In this document: in pieces, positions 34,106 through 43,880 of the stretch
Numbering within the stretch: the first letter of the stretch is position 1
Layout: each line of letters begins with the position of its first letter
The notes under the pieces: generated by a model
Told to the model about the DNA's origin: nothing
Database searches by the model: none
The model's input: only the letters and a program-made list of their open reading frames with translations
Assembly: GCF_012295615.1 (NCBI RefSeq)
Contig: NZ_CP051183.1
Span: 524,501-588,500 of the forward strand
Direction of reading: 5' to 3'
From: Bermanella marisrubri
GTDB taxonomy: Bacteria > Pseudomonadota > Gammaproteobacteria > Pseudomonadales > Oceanobacteraceae
Length of the DNA: 64,000 nt
Translations under genes and position numbers: made by a program

Positions 34106-35368
34106 ATGGCACTAATAACCCTTGGTATTAATCATAAAACAGCCCCCGTCGCGCTTCGCGAAAAAGTGGCGTTTTCACCTGATCATCTCCCCCAGCAGCT
34201 AAGGCAGGCCGGCAGTGAAGTTGGCGTTGAAGAAATTGCGGTACTGTCCACGTGTAACCGTACCGAGGTGTATTGTGCAGGGGAGGCTAGTGCAGAGGTC
34301 TTGTTGCAGTGGTTACAGCAAGTACATCAAATTCCGTTAGAGCAATTAGCCGATTGCCATTACGCTCTAGAGGGTGAAGCAGCAGTACAGCACCTAATGC
34401 GTGTTGCTAGTGGTCTCGATAGTCTGATTCTAGGTGAACCGCAAATACTGGGGCAAATGAAAAGCGCTTACGCTGTGGCCCAAGAAGCAGGTACTGTTGG
34501 TCCAGAATTAGGGCGATTATTTCGTCAGACCTTTACCATTGCCAAGCAGGTGCGTACGCAAACCGCTATTGGTGAGAACCCTGTCTCGGTAGCGTATGCG
34601 GCCGTGAATTTAGCGCAACGAATTTTCAGTCAATTAAGTCAAAGCAAAGCCTTGCTCATTGGCGCTGGAGAGACTATTGATCTAGTGGCTCGCCATTTAA
34701 TGGATGCTGGAGTCAAGGAAATCACGGTAGCTAATCGAACTTTGGAGCGAGCAGAAGCATTGGCTCAACAGTTTAATGCGAAAGCTATATTGTTATCGGA
34801 CATTCCCGATCATTTACCTAATGCAGACATCGTGATTTCTTCCACCGCGGCCCCACTGCCGATTTTGGGTAAAGGAACAGTTGAGCGAGCTTTAAAAAAG
34901 CGTAAGCATGCGCCTATGTTTATGGTTGATATTGCTGTACCCAGAGACATCGAAGAAGAAGTAGATGAACTCGATGATGTATATCTATATACAGTGGATG
35001 ATCTTAAAGACATCATCGAAGAAAATGTCCGCCAGCGGCAAAATGCGGCGAAAGATGCAGAAGAAATTATAGAAGTAGGTAGCGCCGATTTTATGCGGCA
35101 ACTACGTACGCTAGATGCGGTATCGACTCTAAAAGCGTTTCGTACCAAAGCAGAACGTATTCGTGATACGGAAGTGGAAAAAGCGCTTAAGCGTATTCGT
35201 AATCAAGAGGATGCAGAAAAGGTATTGCATACACTGGCCAATACCTTAACCAATAAGCTCATTCACCAACCTACGGTACAAATGCGTGAAGCCAGTGCTT
35301 CAGGCCGCAAACAAGTAATGGACTGGGTTCAAGAGCTTTATCAACTGAATGATGACGATTTGGATTAG
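34106..35368 (+). CDS. hemA: Glutamyl-tRNA reductase
   Basis: 420 residues. [21 protein letters not shown] opens the family; [12 protein letters not shown] contains the catalytic Cys; [20 protein letters not shown] is the signature; [17 protein letters not shown] binds NADPH. It reduces Glu-tRNA to glutamate-1-semialdehyde, the first step of heme synthesis. It leads the operon hemA-prfA-prmC and is divergent from the TPR-lolB-ispE operon, as in pseudomonads. Confidence 0.97.
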   Translation: MALITLGINHKTAPVALREKVAFSPDHLPQQLRQAGSEVGVEEIAVLSTCNRTEVYCAGEASAEVLLQWLQQVHQIPLEQLADCHYALEGEAAVQHLMRVASGLDSLILGEPQILGQMKSAYAVAQEAGTVGPELGRLFRQTFTIAKQVRTQTAIGENPVSVAYAAVNLAQRIFSQLSQSKALLIGAGETIDLVARHLMDAGVKEITVANRTLERAEALAQQFNAKAILLSDIPDHLPNADIVISSTAAPLPILGKGTVERALKKRKHAPMFMVDIAVPRDIEEEVDELDDVYLYTVDDLKDIIEENVRQRQNAAKDAEEIIEVGSADFMRQLRTLDAVSTLKAFRTKAERIRDTEVEKALKRIRNQEDAEKVLHTLANTLTNKLIHQPTVQMREASASGRKQVMDWVQELYQLNDDDLD

Positions 35369-35432
35369 CGTTCCATATCGAGACAGTTGATGGATACATT
35401 TTAATTTTTTGTAAACGAGTTTGAAAAGCTAT

Positions 35433-36524
35433 ATGAAAGAGTCGGTCAAAGTAAAACTGCAAACCCTAGATGAACGCTACGAAGAAATTGGCCATTTGCT
35501 CAGTGATGCAGGTGTCATTTCAGATCAAAATAAATTCCGTGAACTTAGCAAAGAATACGCAGAAATTGAGCCGGTGGTAAAAGCGTTCGCGCAATATACT
35601 CAAGCAGAAGAAAACCTAGCCGAAGCTGAAGCGCTTGCAAAAGATGATGATCCAGATATGAGAGAGATGGGTCAAGAAGAATACTCTGCGGCTAAAGAAG
35701 AAATAGAACGTTTGGATGGCGAGTTACAGATTCTACTTTTGCCAAAAGATCCAAATGATGGCAAAAACGTCATACTTGAGATTCGCGCGGGGACTGGTGG
35801 TGATGAAGCTGCTATTTTCTCAGGTGATTTATTCCGTATGTATACGCGCTATGCGGAAAAACGTGGTTGGAAATGCGAAGTCATGAGTGCTAACGAAGGT
35901 GAGCACGGTGGATACAAAGAAGTGATTACCCGTATTGCAGGCGATGGTGTGTATGGTCAGTTAAAATTTGAGTCTGGTGCACACCGAGTCCAACGTGTTC
36001 CTGCTACTGAAAGTCAGGGGCGTATTCACACATCGGCTTGTACAGTGGCAGTCATGCCGGAAATTGAAAATGAAGACGACGTCGACATTAACAAGGCTGA
36101 TCTGCGCATCGACACTTTCCGTGCAAGTGGTGCAGGTGGTCAGCACGTTAACAAAACAGACTCCGCTATCCGTATTACTCACTTGCCCACAGGCTTGGTT
36201 GTAGAGTGTCAGGAAGAGCGAAGCCAGCACAAGAACCGTGCGAAAGCCATGTCCATATTAGCAACCCGTTTGAACGATGCGGTTGTGCAGAAAGCCCAAG
36301 CCGAGCAAGCGGCTGAACGTAAAAGCCTAGTAGGGTCGGGTGATCGCTCTGAACGTATTCGTACCTATAACTATCCTCAAGGGCGTGTCAGTGATCATCG
36401 GATTAATCTGACGGTGTATAAATTGGATGAGTTAATGCAAGGTGATGTGGATATGATTATTCAGCCTCTACTGCAAGAGCATCAAGCTGAATTGCTAGCG
36501 AGCATGGGCACGGATAGCGAGTAA
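35433..36524 (+). CDS. prfA: Peptide chain release factor 1
   Basis: 363 residues from ATG 35433 ([19 protein letters not shown] matches the family N-terminus); the TTG at 35421 is not needed. [19 protein letters not shown] carries the PxT codon-recognition motif, and [19 protein letters not shown] the GGQ that triggers peptide release. Terminates at UAA and UAG. PrmC, which methylates the GGQ glutamine, is encoded 2 bp downstream. Confidence 0.97.
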   Translation: MKESVKVKLQTLDERYEEIGHLLSDAGVISDQNKFRELSKEYAEIEPVVKAFAQYTQAEENLAEAEALAKDDDPDMREMGQEEYSAAKEEIERLDGELQILLLPKDPNDGKNVILEIRAGTGGDEAAIFSGDLFRMYTRYAEKRGWKCEVMSANEGEHGGYKEVITRIAGDGVYGQLKFESGAHRVQRVPATESQGRIHTSACTVAVMPEIENEDDVDINKADLRIDTFRASGAGGQHVNKTDSAIRITHLPTGLVVECQEERSQHKNRAKAMSILATRLNDAVVQKAQAEQAAERKSLVGSGDRSERIRTYNYPQGRVSDHRINLTVYKLDELMQGDVDMIIQPLLQEHQAELLASMGTDSE

Positions 36525-36526
36525 AC

Positions 36527-37372
36527 ATGTCGGTTTTTTCCTTGCGTGAAGTGGTTACTTATGGGGCTTCACAGCTGACAGAAAGCGATTCGGCCAAGCT
36601 AGATGCCGAGCTTCTTTTATTACATGTGTTGAAGCAAACGCGCACATTTTTGTTTACTCATAGCGATACCGAGCTTAGCCAAGAACAATACCTGCAATTC
36701 ACGCAATTACTTGAGCGCCGTAAGCAAGGTGAGCCAGTTGCTTATATCATTGGTCAGACAGGTTTTTGGGACTTAACCATTAAGGTGAGTCCGGCTACTT
36801 TAATTCCCCGGGGGGATACTGAATCCCTGATGGATTATATTGTTGAGCACTTTAATCCGAAAAACGTGTTGGATTTAGGTACAGGCACAGGTGCATTAGC
36901 ATTGGCAACTGCAAAAGAGTACCCCCAAGCAAGTGTTGTAGCTGTGGATGTTATTGAAGAGGCGGTAGCGTTAGCCAAAGAAAATGCAAAACTAAACAAA
37001 GTCACGAATGTAGAAATATTGCAAAGTGATTGGTTTGCATTGGTTCCTAAACGACGCTTTGATTTAATTGTTTCCAATCCTCCTTATATTGACGCAAATG
37101 ATCATCATTTGGGTGAGGGCGATGTTCGCTATGAGCCAAAGTCGGCGTTGGTAGCTGAAAGACATGGTTTGGCAGACATCGAAAAAATTTGCAACCAAGC
37201 TTTATCGTTTTTAACTGAAGATGGATGTTTGATGGTGGAGCATGGATATGATCAGGGCCCCCATGTGCGGGCAATATTTTCTCAATCTGGGTTTTCCAAT
37301 ATAGAGACTCATCAAGATTTGGCGGGGCGTGATCGCTTTACCCTTGGCTATTATCCTTTTTCTTTCGTCTGA
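36527..37372 (+). CDS. prmC: Release factor glutamine methyltransferase
   Basis: 281 residues. VLDLGTGTGALALATAKEYP is the SAM-binding motif and FDLIVSNPPYIDAND the catalytic NPPY that binds the glutamine amide. GEPVAYIIGQTGFWDL is the family's N-terminal signature. It modifies the GGQ of RF1 and RF2, so it acts on the product of the preceding gene. The last 22 bp overlap the convergent hypothetical gene. Confidence 0.96.
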   Translation: MSVFSLREVVTYGASQLTESDSAKLDAELLLLHVLKQTRTFLFTHSDTELSQEQYLQFTQLLERRKQGEPVAYIIGQTGFWDLTIKVSPATLIPRGDTESLMDYIVEHFNPKNVLDLGTGTGALALATAKEYPQASVVAVDVIEEAVALAKENAKLNKVTNVEILQSDWFALVPKRRFDLIVSNPPYIDANDHHLGEGDVRYEPKSALVAERHGLADIEKICNQALSFLTEDGCLMVEHGYDQGPHVRAIFSQSGFSNIETHQDLAGRDRFTLGYYPFSFV

Positions 37373-37977
37373 GCAAGATAGTGACTGTGCATTTGTTCCT
37401 CTAATGGCTCCAAGTGCCAGCATTCTTTGAACTTTTCTAACACACTCATATGTTCTTTTTGGGGTAGTTTAGAGTGCCAGATAACATGCTCTTGAAGAAG
37501 CGTATGTATATTAATTGGGCGCACTAGGTTTTTGGGGGAAATGGGTTGGTCAGGATGTTCCAGTTCGTTCCAATATCCTGCTACTTGTTCATATTGATGC
37601 CATGGGTTGTGCTTGTCCCAACTGAATTTCACCGGCTTAGAAAATAACGGGAACACTGGAATTTGCCGGATATCTACACGAATTTGCACACTGTCCATAC
37701 TGCGCTCTGTCAGGCTATAACTAGCGACCATTTGTTTGCATTCTCGATAAGCTTGATCGACGGAAGAAAGGTATCCCTCGCGGTCTGTATAAATACCGCC
37801 GTAGGCCATGAGTTGCTTGCCTCGCATCATACAGACTTGTGCTTGGCTTTCCTGTAGCCACCATACCTTCGCCTGCCATGCACTCATGTCCCTTCCAGGT
37901 TGAAACTGAAAATCTCGCGGAATCAAATGCAGAAATTCTTCTTTTGCGACGGGACAACAACTTAGCAGTTTTTTCAT
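37351..37977 (-). CDS. Hypothetical cytoplasmic protein (208 aa)
   Basis: 208 residues with no signal or membrane span and no family I recognise. It is rich in Trp and His (WQAKVWWLQE, WDKHNPWHQYEQ, VIWHSKLP), with a long beta-type middle (VQIRVDIRQIPVFPLF). Start ATG 37977 is followed by a convincing frame without rare features. It ends inside the 3' end of prmC. Probably monocistronic; the region to its right holds its promoter. Confidence 0.75.
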   Translation of the reverse strand: MKKLLSCCPVAKEEFLHLIPRDFQFQPGRDMSAWQAKVWWLQESQAQVCMMRGKQLMAYGGIYTDREGYLSSVDQAYRECKQMVASYSLTERSMDSVQIRVDIRQIPVFPLFSKPVKFSWDKHNPWHQYEQVAGYWNELEHPDQPISPKNLVRPINIHTLLQEHVIWHSKLPQKEHMSVLEKFKECWHLEPLEEQMHSHYLAQTKEKG

Positions 37978-38222
37978 GCAAGCCCTCGAGATTAACTAAT
38001 TCGTAAAAGCATTTTAGGGCATAATTCACATTTTGGTTGTTACCGAATGTAAGGCACTGTAACGCAATTGGTTTTAATCAAAATTGATTCTAACGCTAGT
38101 GTTTTTAAATGCTTTTACCTCTAATGGTTTTCAATCTTATAGATCATTTAAAGGTAATGGATCGTCTACAAAGAACATAATCTTCCGATACACCCTATGT
38201 AAAATTGCCTTTTCTGCGAACT

Positions 38223-38240
38223 TGTAAGTCTTTGCTTACA
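38223..38240. promoter_or_regulatory. Inverted repeat TGTAAG-N6-CTTACA
   Basis: A perfect 6-bp inverted repeat with a 6-bp spacer. A further CTTACA recurs at 38263-38268. It lies about 180 bp before the DUF6351 start, so it could be an operator for that gene or for the divergent hypothetical. Confidence 0.45.
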
Positions 38241-38248
38241 TTTGGTAA

Positions 38249-38261
38249 CAGATGACATCTG
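38249..38261. promoter_or_regulatory. Palindrome CAGATG-A-CATCTG
   Basis: A perfect 13-bp palindrome nested in a wider GTAA...TTAC dyad (38245-38267), eight bp after the preceding inverted repeat. Together they look like a compact regulatory site. Confidence 0.45.
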
Positions 38262-38417
38262 GCTTACAAAAGTAAATAGCTGTGTGCCAAAAAAAATACC
38301 TCTATTTCATTTTTTATGGGGGGATCGTTCGAGCATTTTTTTGCTGAATTTGTCTTATTTGAAAGCACTATTTTCTGCCTACACTTTTATCATGACAACT
38401 ATGATTTGGGGTGGCAT

Positions 38418-40646
38418 ATGAAACGGCTTTTATTATCCATATGCTTGTCAGTTGCATTGCTGTTATCCCTAGGCGTGTTTTATGATCGCTTGGAACAGCA
38501 GTTCTTACCTAAAAGTAGTCAGCAGCTTTTGCAGGGATTGCCGCAACAGTTTGCTATCAAGGCAAATCAAATACCGTATTCAGGCCCTCATCCTAGAAAA
38601 CGAGTGAAACCTGAAGAGTCATTTCCGTTCCCTATCGAATTTGGCGAAGTGGGCCCTATCGAGCCTTTATTTGCAGGGGCTAATGAATATCCTTTTTTAT
38701 GTGGTACCCAACAGTCTGGACTGGGCCAACCTTTAGTCGATAATCAAGATGGAGTTGGCGTTGCCGTCTACGCAGAAAGTGAAGATAACCTCTTAACCAA
38801 CGAAATCATCGGCTTTAGTAAAGATTGCTTACTACCGACACGTATCCAATATTTTGTGTTGAATGATAATGGTCATGGGTATCGACCTGTTGAACGATTA
38901 AGTGATTTAGAAGATCAAGTGACCGAAGTTATTCGTGTGGAGATCGGTACCATTAATCGATTTATATATGTCATTGCTATTCCGGTCGGACGTCAAGATC
39001 AGGTGTATGAGTTTGACGGACATAAATGGAACCAGAGATTAATTTATCGAATGAAAGGAGGTGTTGGTGTCGGGCGAGAACAGGGTCACATACGTGTGGC
39101 AAAACTATTATATGAGCATCAAACGCAGCTCGAAGAAGGTTATGCCATTGCCTACAGCACGGGAACTGAGACTAGCCATCATTATAATATTTGGTTAAGC
39201 GAAGACACGGCTTTGCGGGTAAAGCATCAATTCATGGCACGCTATGGAGTGCCACTTTACACTATTGCCATCGGAGGATCTGGAGGTGCTATTCAACAGT
39301 ATTTGCTGGCGCAAAACCACCCAGGTTTGTTTGATGGGTTGATCCCGCTCTATTCATATCCTGATATGGTATCGCAGGTGAGCTATGCATTGGACTGTGA
39401 GCTATTACAGTATTATTTCGATGTGATATCTCCTCAATCTATGTGGCGCGAATGGGAAAATCGTCGCTTGGTCGAAGGTAGCCAATCCATTAGCAATGCT
39501 AAAAATCGTTATGGTAGCTTACAGGCTATGGCCTCTGCACTTAACGTGGATTTTCGTCAATTTCCGAGCGGAGCCAGTATCTGTACGAACGGCTGGCGAG
39601 GACCAGCACAGCATATTAATAACCCTATCTTTTTTACTCACTATTATGAGATCCATCCCGGTTTACGCGATAAAGTGGACTGGAGTCATTGGGGAAACCT
39701 CGCGCATATTTACGGCACAGATGGGCAGGGTTTTGGTAATCGATTTTGGGGTAATAAAGGGGTGCAATATGGATTAATGGCCCTGCGTCGTGGTGAGATT
39801 GATATGCCTACCTTCTTAGCGGTTAATCGCTCAGTAGGTGGATGGAAACCGCTTGGGGAAATGCGCAATGCACGCTTTTGGCATATTAGTGGTGACGACT
39901 CCTTTCGCCGTTTGAGTGTGTGGAGTGAGCACAATATGACTCATGATCAGGCAACAACCTGGCCACAGCGAACGTCTGGAAATGCATCTGCAGCTCGGGC
40001 TGCTTATGATGCCGGTTTGGTGTTCTTGGGGCTGGCAGACGTTCCCATCATAGACTTACGCCACTACTTAGAGCCAGATCTAGACATGCACCATAGTTTG
40101 GCATCCTTCGTTAGTCGAGCGCGAATTGATTACGCTATGGGGCGCAGTGATCATCATTTGATTTGGATGATGGAGAAGCCTAAGGGTTTGTCACGTCGAG
40201 AAATTATTCGATCGTTGCCCATTGATGACGCCTTGCGCTTGCTGGATCAGTGGATAATTAATCGTCAGCGGCATCCGCAACAGGATTTGTGGCAAAGTCG
40301 TCCAAATACTGCTTCGGATCGATGCTACGATCAATATCAACACATTCTTGCGCAAGGTTCCCACGTCTGGGATGGGAATTGGAACAACTCAGAAAAACAA
40401 GGGGCATGCCAACAGCGCTTCCCGCATTATCAGCAATCTCGTATGCTGTCCGGTGAATCCATCTATGGTGATGTGCTTTTGTGCGATCGCATTAGCATTG
40501 ATGAGGCTGTCGAACGGGGAGTTTACGGAAATGTTGATGTCAGCCCATTTAGAGAACTACTAACAAGTACCTTTCCTGATGGGGTTTGTGATTACCCTGA
40601 GCAGCCACACCGCTATGTGCGTCAGCTTATAGATGCGCTGGAATAA
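38418..40646 (+). CDS. DUF6351-type exported alpha/beta-hydrolase-like protein
   Basis: 742 residues from ATG 38418, which has GGGGTGG upstream; earlier in-frame starts (38316) have none. A signal peptide or N-terminal anchor is at residues 1-~22 (MKRLLLSICLSVALLLSLGVF). The central segment LYTIAIGGSGGAIQQYLLAQNHPGLFDGLIP has the GGSGG nucleophile elbow of an esterase/tannase-like fold, and the overall length and tail match the DUF6351 family as I know it. Cysteine pairs (DCELLQ, ASICTNGW, DRCYDQ, GACQQ) fit disulfides outside the cytoplasm. The substrate is unknown; a secreted ester or polyester hydrolase is the best guess. Its last 20 bp overlap the convergent DUF2970 gene. Confidence 0.78.
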   Translation: MKRLLLSICLSVALLLSLGVFYDRLEQQFLPKSSQQLLQGLPQQFAIKANQIPYSGPHPRKRVKPEESFPFPIEFGEVGPIEPLFAGANEYPFLCGTQQSGLGQPLVDNQDGVGVAVYAESEDNLLTNEIIGFSKDCLLPTRIQYFVLNDNGHGYRPVERLSDLEDQVTEVIRVEIGTINRFIYVIAIPVGRQDQVYEFDGHKWNQRLIYRMKGGVGVGREQGHIRVAKLLYEHQTQLEEGYAIAYSTGTETSHHYNIWLSEDTALRVKHQFMARYGVPLYTIAIGGSGGAIQQYLLAQNHPGLFDGLIPLYSYPDMVSQVSYALDCELLQYYFDVISPQSMWREWENRRLVEGSQSISNAKNRYGSLQAMASALNVDFRQFPSGASICTNGWRGPAQHINNPIFFTHYYEIHPGLRDKVDWSHWGNLAHIYGTDGQGFGNRFWGNKGVQYGLMALRRGEIDMPTFLAVNRSVGGWKPLGEMRNARFWHISGDDSFRRLSVWSEHNMTHDQATTWPQRTSGNASAARAAYDAGLVFLGLADVPIIDLRHYLEPDLDMHHSLASFVSRARIDYAMGRSDHHLIWMMEKPKGLSRREIIRSLPIDDALRLLDQWIINRQRHPQQDLWQSRPNTASDRCYDQYQHILAQGSHVWDGNWNNSEKQGACQQRFPHYQQSRMLSGESIYGDVLLCDRISIDEAVERGVYGNVDVSPFRELLTSTFPDGVCDYPEQPHRYVRQLIDALE

Positions 40647-40833
40647 CGACCTGTACCACTAGTAAAATTGCACCAATGAAAATGCTAACAAAAATAAGTG
40701 CCGCAACGATATAAACCAATGGGTTGCTGGCATTTAGATCACGTTCCATATTTTTACGTTTTTGTACGCCGAACGCTGCAGCCATGATGCTGAAGAGGGC
40801 CGACCAAAACGATACTGGTTTCTTATTTTGCAT
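40627..40833 (-). CDS. DUF2970 small membrane protein
   Basis: 68 residues from ATG 40833; a TTG at 40860 would add nine. The family pattern is present: SFWSALFSIMAAAFGVQKRKNMERDLNAS followed by one strong membrane span (PLVYIVAALIFVSIFIGAILLVVQ). Function unknown; a single-pass inner-membrane protein. The start lies just after the stop of the upstream hypothetical gene (40847), so they may be cotranscribed. Confidence 0.8.
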   Translation of the reverse strand: MQNKKPVSFWSALFSIMAAAFGVQKRKNMERDLNASNPLVYIVAALIFVSIFIGAILLVVQVVIPAHL

Positions 40834-40846
40834 AAGCCAATAGGGA

Positions 40847-41272
40847 TCAATTGATCTCAAGAGTCGATTTAGTTACAGCATACCCCTCACTATCAAGCCA
40901 TGCAAAAGCATCACGTTCATTCGGATAGATTCGGCGTATAAAGTCCTCTCGATGATCTTCGACCATACGATCCATCTGAAATTGTTTTAGCATACTCGGA
41001 CTGTAAACTTGAGCTGTGCGGGTTAACCCGTGAGTAATAGCCCAATTCACCAGTTCAATGACGATGGGCTCGATATCAGGTGTGCCTAGTTGCCAGTCAT
41101 CAAGATAAACAATATGAGCCCAGTGACCAGGCGGCGTGCTATATAATTGTTCTCCTAGAGCGCGAAAAGCTGTGGCGAATTCCTTGGCAATCTGGTCATC
41201 CCAAGAACCCCGTACTCGTGCCATGATGACACGGTTGTCGATCCAAAGATCAAAAAGCCTACGACTCATCAT
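40847..41272 (-). CDS. Hypothetical protein with STAS/SpoIIAA-like features (141 aa)
   Basis: 141 residues (ATGATG at 41272-41267, ribosome site weak). The order FDLWIDNRVIMARVRGSWDDQIAKEFATAFRAL then WAHIVYLDDWQLGTPDIEPIVIELVNWAI reads like the beta-alpha pattern of a STAS/SpoIIAA-type domain, and the tail ends with NERDAFAWLDSEG, the usual end of such proteins. No phosphorylatable serine can be assigned with confidence. It is soluble and cytoplasmic, in one transcript with the DUF2970 gene. Confidence 0.68.
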   Translation of the reverse strand: MMSRRLFDLWIDNRVIMARVRGSWDDQIAKEFATAFRALGEQLYSTPPGHWAHIVYLDDWQLGTPDIEPIVIELVNWAITHGLTRTAQVYSPSMLKQFQMDRMVEDHREDFIRRIYPNERDAFAWLDSEGYAVTKSTLEIN

Positions 41273-41338
41273 AGATGGACTCTGCCTACATCCCAGTGAA
41301 GCCTAGATATAGTTTAGATCATATTCTGCTGTTGATAC

Positions 41339-41367
41339 TTTAAGCGATGCCAAGAGACTGGTATAGT
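41339..41367 (+). promoter_or_regulatory. Extended -10 promoter of the trp operon
   Basis: TTTAAG (41339-41344), 17-bp spacer, TATAGT (41362-41367) with TGG directly before it, an extended -10. It implies a leader of about 185 nt before trpE. Confidence 0.55.
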
Positions 41368-41462
41368 GCTGCAATCGTTTAATACCTAGGAATATCAAGG
41401 GTGAGAGTTCAACTTATCCGCAGTCGATTTAACATCAGTCTACACGCTAAGCGATGGCTATA

Positions 41463-41510
41463 GCAGGGCGCGAAGCTCCTTGCTCTTTAGTCCGTGTCCT
41501 CGCGTCCTGC
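41463..41510 (+). other. Leader stem-loop upstream of trpE
   Basis: GCAGGGCGCGA (41463-41473) pairs with TCGCGTCCTGC (41500-41510), 11 bp with one G-U pair, around a 26-nt loop. It ends 50 nt before the trpE ATG. There is no T run directly behind it, so it is not a standard attenuator terminator; it may control RNA stability or translation of trpE. Confidence 0.5.
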
Positions 41511-41560
41511 CTTACTCTATCTACCCGTTTATTTGTTTGATTTTTTAGGATTGTTTATCC

Positions 41561-43045
41561 ATGACACCCGAACTGTATACTGAGTTATCCCAGCAAGGTT
41601 ATAACCGAATACCCGTATTTCAAGAAGTACTTGCTGATTTAGATACCCCACTAAGCGCTTATCTGAAAGTGGCCAAAGGTCCCTATTCCTACTTACTTGA
41701 GTCTGTACAAGGGGGAGAGAAGTGGGGGCGCTACAGCATGATTGGGCTGCCCTGCCGTCGTGTTTTGAAAGTTTTTGACCATGAAGTGCAAATCATTGAA
41801 CAAGATTCCGTGATTGAACGCCATGAAGTCGATGATCCATTAGATTTCATCGCTGAATATCAAAAGCAGTTTAATGTTGCACCGATAGAAGGCTTGCCTC
41901 GATTTGATGGCGGACTTGTCGGATATTTTGGTTATGACGTGGTGCGTTATGTAGAAAAGCGTCTCACTGAAACTTGCCCTGAGGATGAAATTGGAAATCC
42001 TGATATATTGCTAATGCAAAGTGAAGAAGTCGTTGTGTTCGATAACTTAAGCGGCAAGCTGTTTTTCATTGTACTGGCAGATCCTTCAGACCCCAATGCA
42101 TTTGCGAAAGCAAAACGTCGTATCACTTTAATGCGAGGGCAATTACGTCGCGCTTATCAAGGAACGATTGGTCAACCTTTGATTCAACCTCGAAAAGTAG
42201 TGGAGTCAGATTTCATATCCGGATTCGGTGAAGAAAACTTTCAGCAGTCGGTAGAGAAAATAAAGGAATATGTGCTGGCAGGAGATATCATGCAATGTGT
42301 GATAAGTCAGCGTATGACAGTAGATTATCAAGCAGAGCCGCTGAATCTTTATCGAGCTTTACGAACCTTAAACCCAAGCCCATACATGTATTTTATGGAT
42401 TTGGGGGATCACCATGTGGTGGGCTCTAGCCCAGAAATTTTAGCGCGTTTCGAAGATGGCACAATTACGGTGCGTCCTATCGCGGGTACACGCTATCGCG
42501 GTCAAACTCCTGAACAAGACCAAGCTCTCGAAGAAGAGTTGCTGGCGGATCCTAAAGAAATCGCTGAGCACTTGATGCTGATTGACTTAGGTCGCAATGA
42601 CGTTGGCCGTGTCAGTGAAATGGGACAAGTCAGTGTCACTGATCAAATGGTCGTCGAACGATACAGTCACGTTATGCATATCGTTAGCAATGTAGAAGGC
42701 AAAGCGAAACCTGGTATTACATCTATGGATGTATTAAGAGCTGCGCACCCGGCAGGAACATTGAGTGGTGCCCCTAAGATTCGTGCAATGGAAATCATTG
42801 ATGAAATGGAACCCGTAAAACGGGGTGTTTATGGTGGTGCTGTGGGTTACTTAAGTTGGAACGGCAATATGGATACCGCCATTGCCATACGCACAGCGGT
42901 CATAAAAGGCGGCAAGCTTTATGTGCAAGCTGGTGCTGGCGTGGTAGCAGACAGTGTGCCGCGTTTAGAGTGGAAAGAAACCATGAATAAAGGGCGAGCC
43001 TTATTCAAGGCAGTAGAAATGGCGGAGTCAGGGCTGGATAACTAA
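41561..43045 (+). CDS. trpE: Anthranilate synthase component I
   Basis: 494 residues. [18 protein letters not shown] near residue 45 is the tryptophan feedback site (LLES). The chorismate-binding half includes [56 protein letters not shown] and [20 protein letters not shown]. With TrpG it converts chorismate and glutamine to anthranilate. It heads the operon, one base before the ion-channel gene. Unlike P. aeruginosa, where trpE lies apart from trpGDC, all are together here. Confidence 0.97.
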   Translation: MTPELYTELSQQGYNRIPVFQEVLADLDTPLSAYLKVAKGPYSYLLESVQGGEKWGRYSMIGLPCRRVLKVFDHEVQIIEQDSVIERHEVDDPLDFIAEYQKQFNVAPIEGLPRFDGGLVGYFGYDVVRYVEKRLTETCPEDEIGNPDILLMQSEEVVVFDNLSGKLFFIVLADPSDPNAFAKAKRRITLMRGQLRRAYQGTIGQPLIQPRKVVESDFISGFGEENFQQSVEKIKEYVLAGDIMQCVISQRMTVDYQAEPLNLYRALRTLNPSPYMYFMDLGDHHVVGSSPEILARFEDGTITVRPIAGTRYRGQTPEQDQALEEELLADPKEIAEHLMLIDLGRNDVGRVSEMGQVSVTDQMVVERYSHVMHIVSNVEGKAKPGITSMDVLRAAHPAGTLSGAPKIRAMEIIDEMEPVKRGVYGGAVGYLSWNGNMDTAIAIRTAVIKGGKLYVQAGAGVVADSVPRLEWKETMNKGRALFKAVEMAESGLDN

Positions 43046-43046
43046 C

Positions 43047-43880
43047 ATGGATACCTTGAGCTTTCAAAAACGTTTTCAAGAGTTGCGTGGCAATAAAGCG
43101 TTTGAGTTATTTGTTATTGCAGTGATTTTATTTTCTGCTCTAGTAGTGGGCGCGAAAACCTATGACTTGCCACCATTCATGATGTCGAGTCTGGTATGGC
43201 TTGATCATTTTATAACTGTCATTTTCTTAGTAGAAATCATCATTCGATTTTTGGGTGAGGAGCGTAAACGTGACTTTTTCAAAAGCGGTTGGAATATTTT
43301 TGACACAGTGATTGTTGCCGCAAGCTTAGTGCCTGTGGATGAAAGTGATATGGCATTTATCGGTCGCTTACTGAGAATTTTCCGCGTGTTGCGTATGGTG
43401 TCTATTATTCCTGAGTTGCGCGTCCTCCTAAATTCGTTGTTAAAAGCACTGCCGCAATTAGGGTATGTCATGCTGCTGATGTTTATTATCTTTTATATTT
43501 ATGCAGCTATCGGAGCGACCTTATTTGCTCATATTAATCCTGAATTGTGGGGTGATATTAGTATCTCCATGCTTACACTATTTCGAGTAATGACGTTCGA
43601 GGATTGGACGGACGTGATGTATGAAACCATGGCGGTGTACTCGCTTAGTTGGATTTATTATTTAAGTTTTATTTTCTTAACGGCATTTGCATTTTTGAAT
43701 ATGGTCATTGGTATTGTGGTCAGTGTGATTGAGAAGGAAAATGCGAAGGAAGCGGCAAGCAACAATACTGAACCCAGTATGTCAGAATTACAGGCTGAAA
43801 TTCATTCACTGAAAGCCATGCTGAAGCAGGCGCTTGAGACTAGTGATGTGAATGGCCAAAGAACTAGGGGTGAATCCTAA
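43047..43880 (+). CDS. Voltage-gated-type cation channel inside the trp operon
   Basis: 277 residues with six spans, the plan of bacterial single-domain NaChBac-like channels. S4 is [22 protein letters not shown], with Arg every third residue. The pore loop is [18 protein letters not shown], where bacterial sodium channels have TLESW; the FEDW form resembles calcium-channel pores, so selectivity could be for Ca2+ or be mixed. S6 is [23 protein letters not shown], followed by a helical tail ([20 protein letters not shown]), the usual tetramer-forming coiled coil. The start is 1 bp after the trpE stop, and its stop overlaps the trpG ATG (TAATG). A link to tryptophan metabolism is not obvious. 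Confidence 0.9.
   Translation: MDTLSFQKRFQELRGNKAFELFVIAVILFSALVVGAKTYDLPPFMMSSLVWLDHFITVIFLVEIIIRFLGEERKRDFFKSGWNIFDTVIVAASLVPVDESDMAFIGRLLRIFRVLRMVSIIPELRVLLNSLLKALPQLGYVMLLMFIIFYIYAAIGATLFAHINPELWGDISISMLTLFRVMTFEDWTDVMYETMAVYSLSWIYYLSFIFLTAFAFLNMVIGIVVSVIEKENAKEAASNNTEPSMSELQAEIHSLKAMLKQALETSDVNGQRTRGES

Larger units (their letters stand above)
37978..38417. other. 440-bp divergent intergenic region with dyads
   Basis: No gene is visible. It separates the leftward hypothetical gene from the rightward DUF6351 gene. It is AT-rich, with two operator-like dyads at 38223-38261 (listed separately) and TA-rich stretches near 38100-38150. Rightward translation from an upstream ATG (38316) is possible, but ATG 38418 has the better ribosome site. 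Confidence 0.6.

Noticed and set aside
41454-41543. 28-codon frame in the trp leader as an attenuation peptide
   Set aside because: It contains no tryptophan codon and has no ribosome site, so the classical mechanism does not apply.
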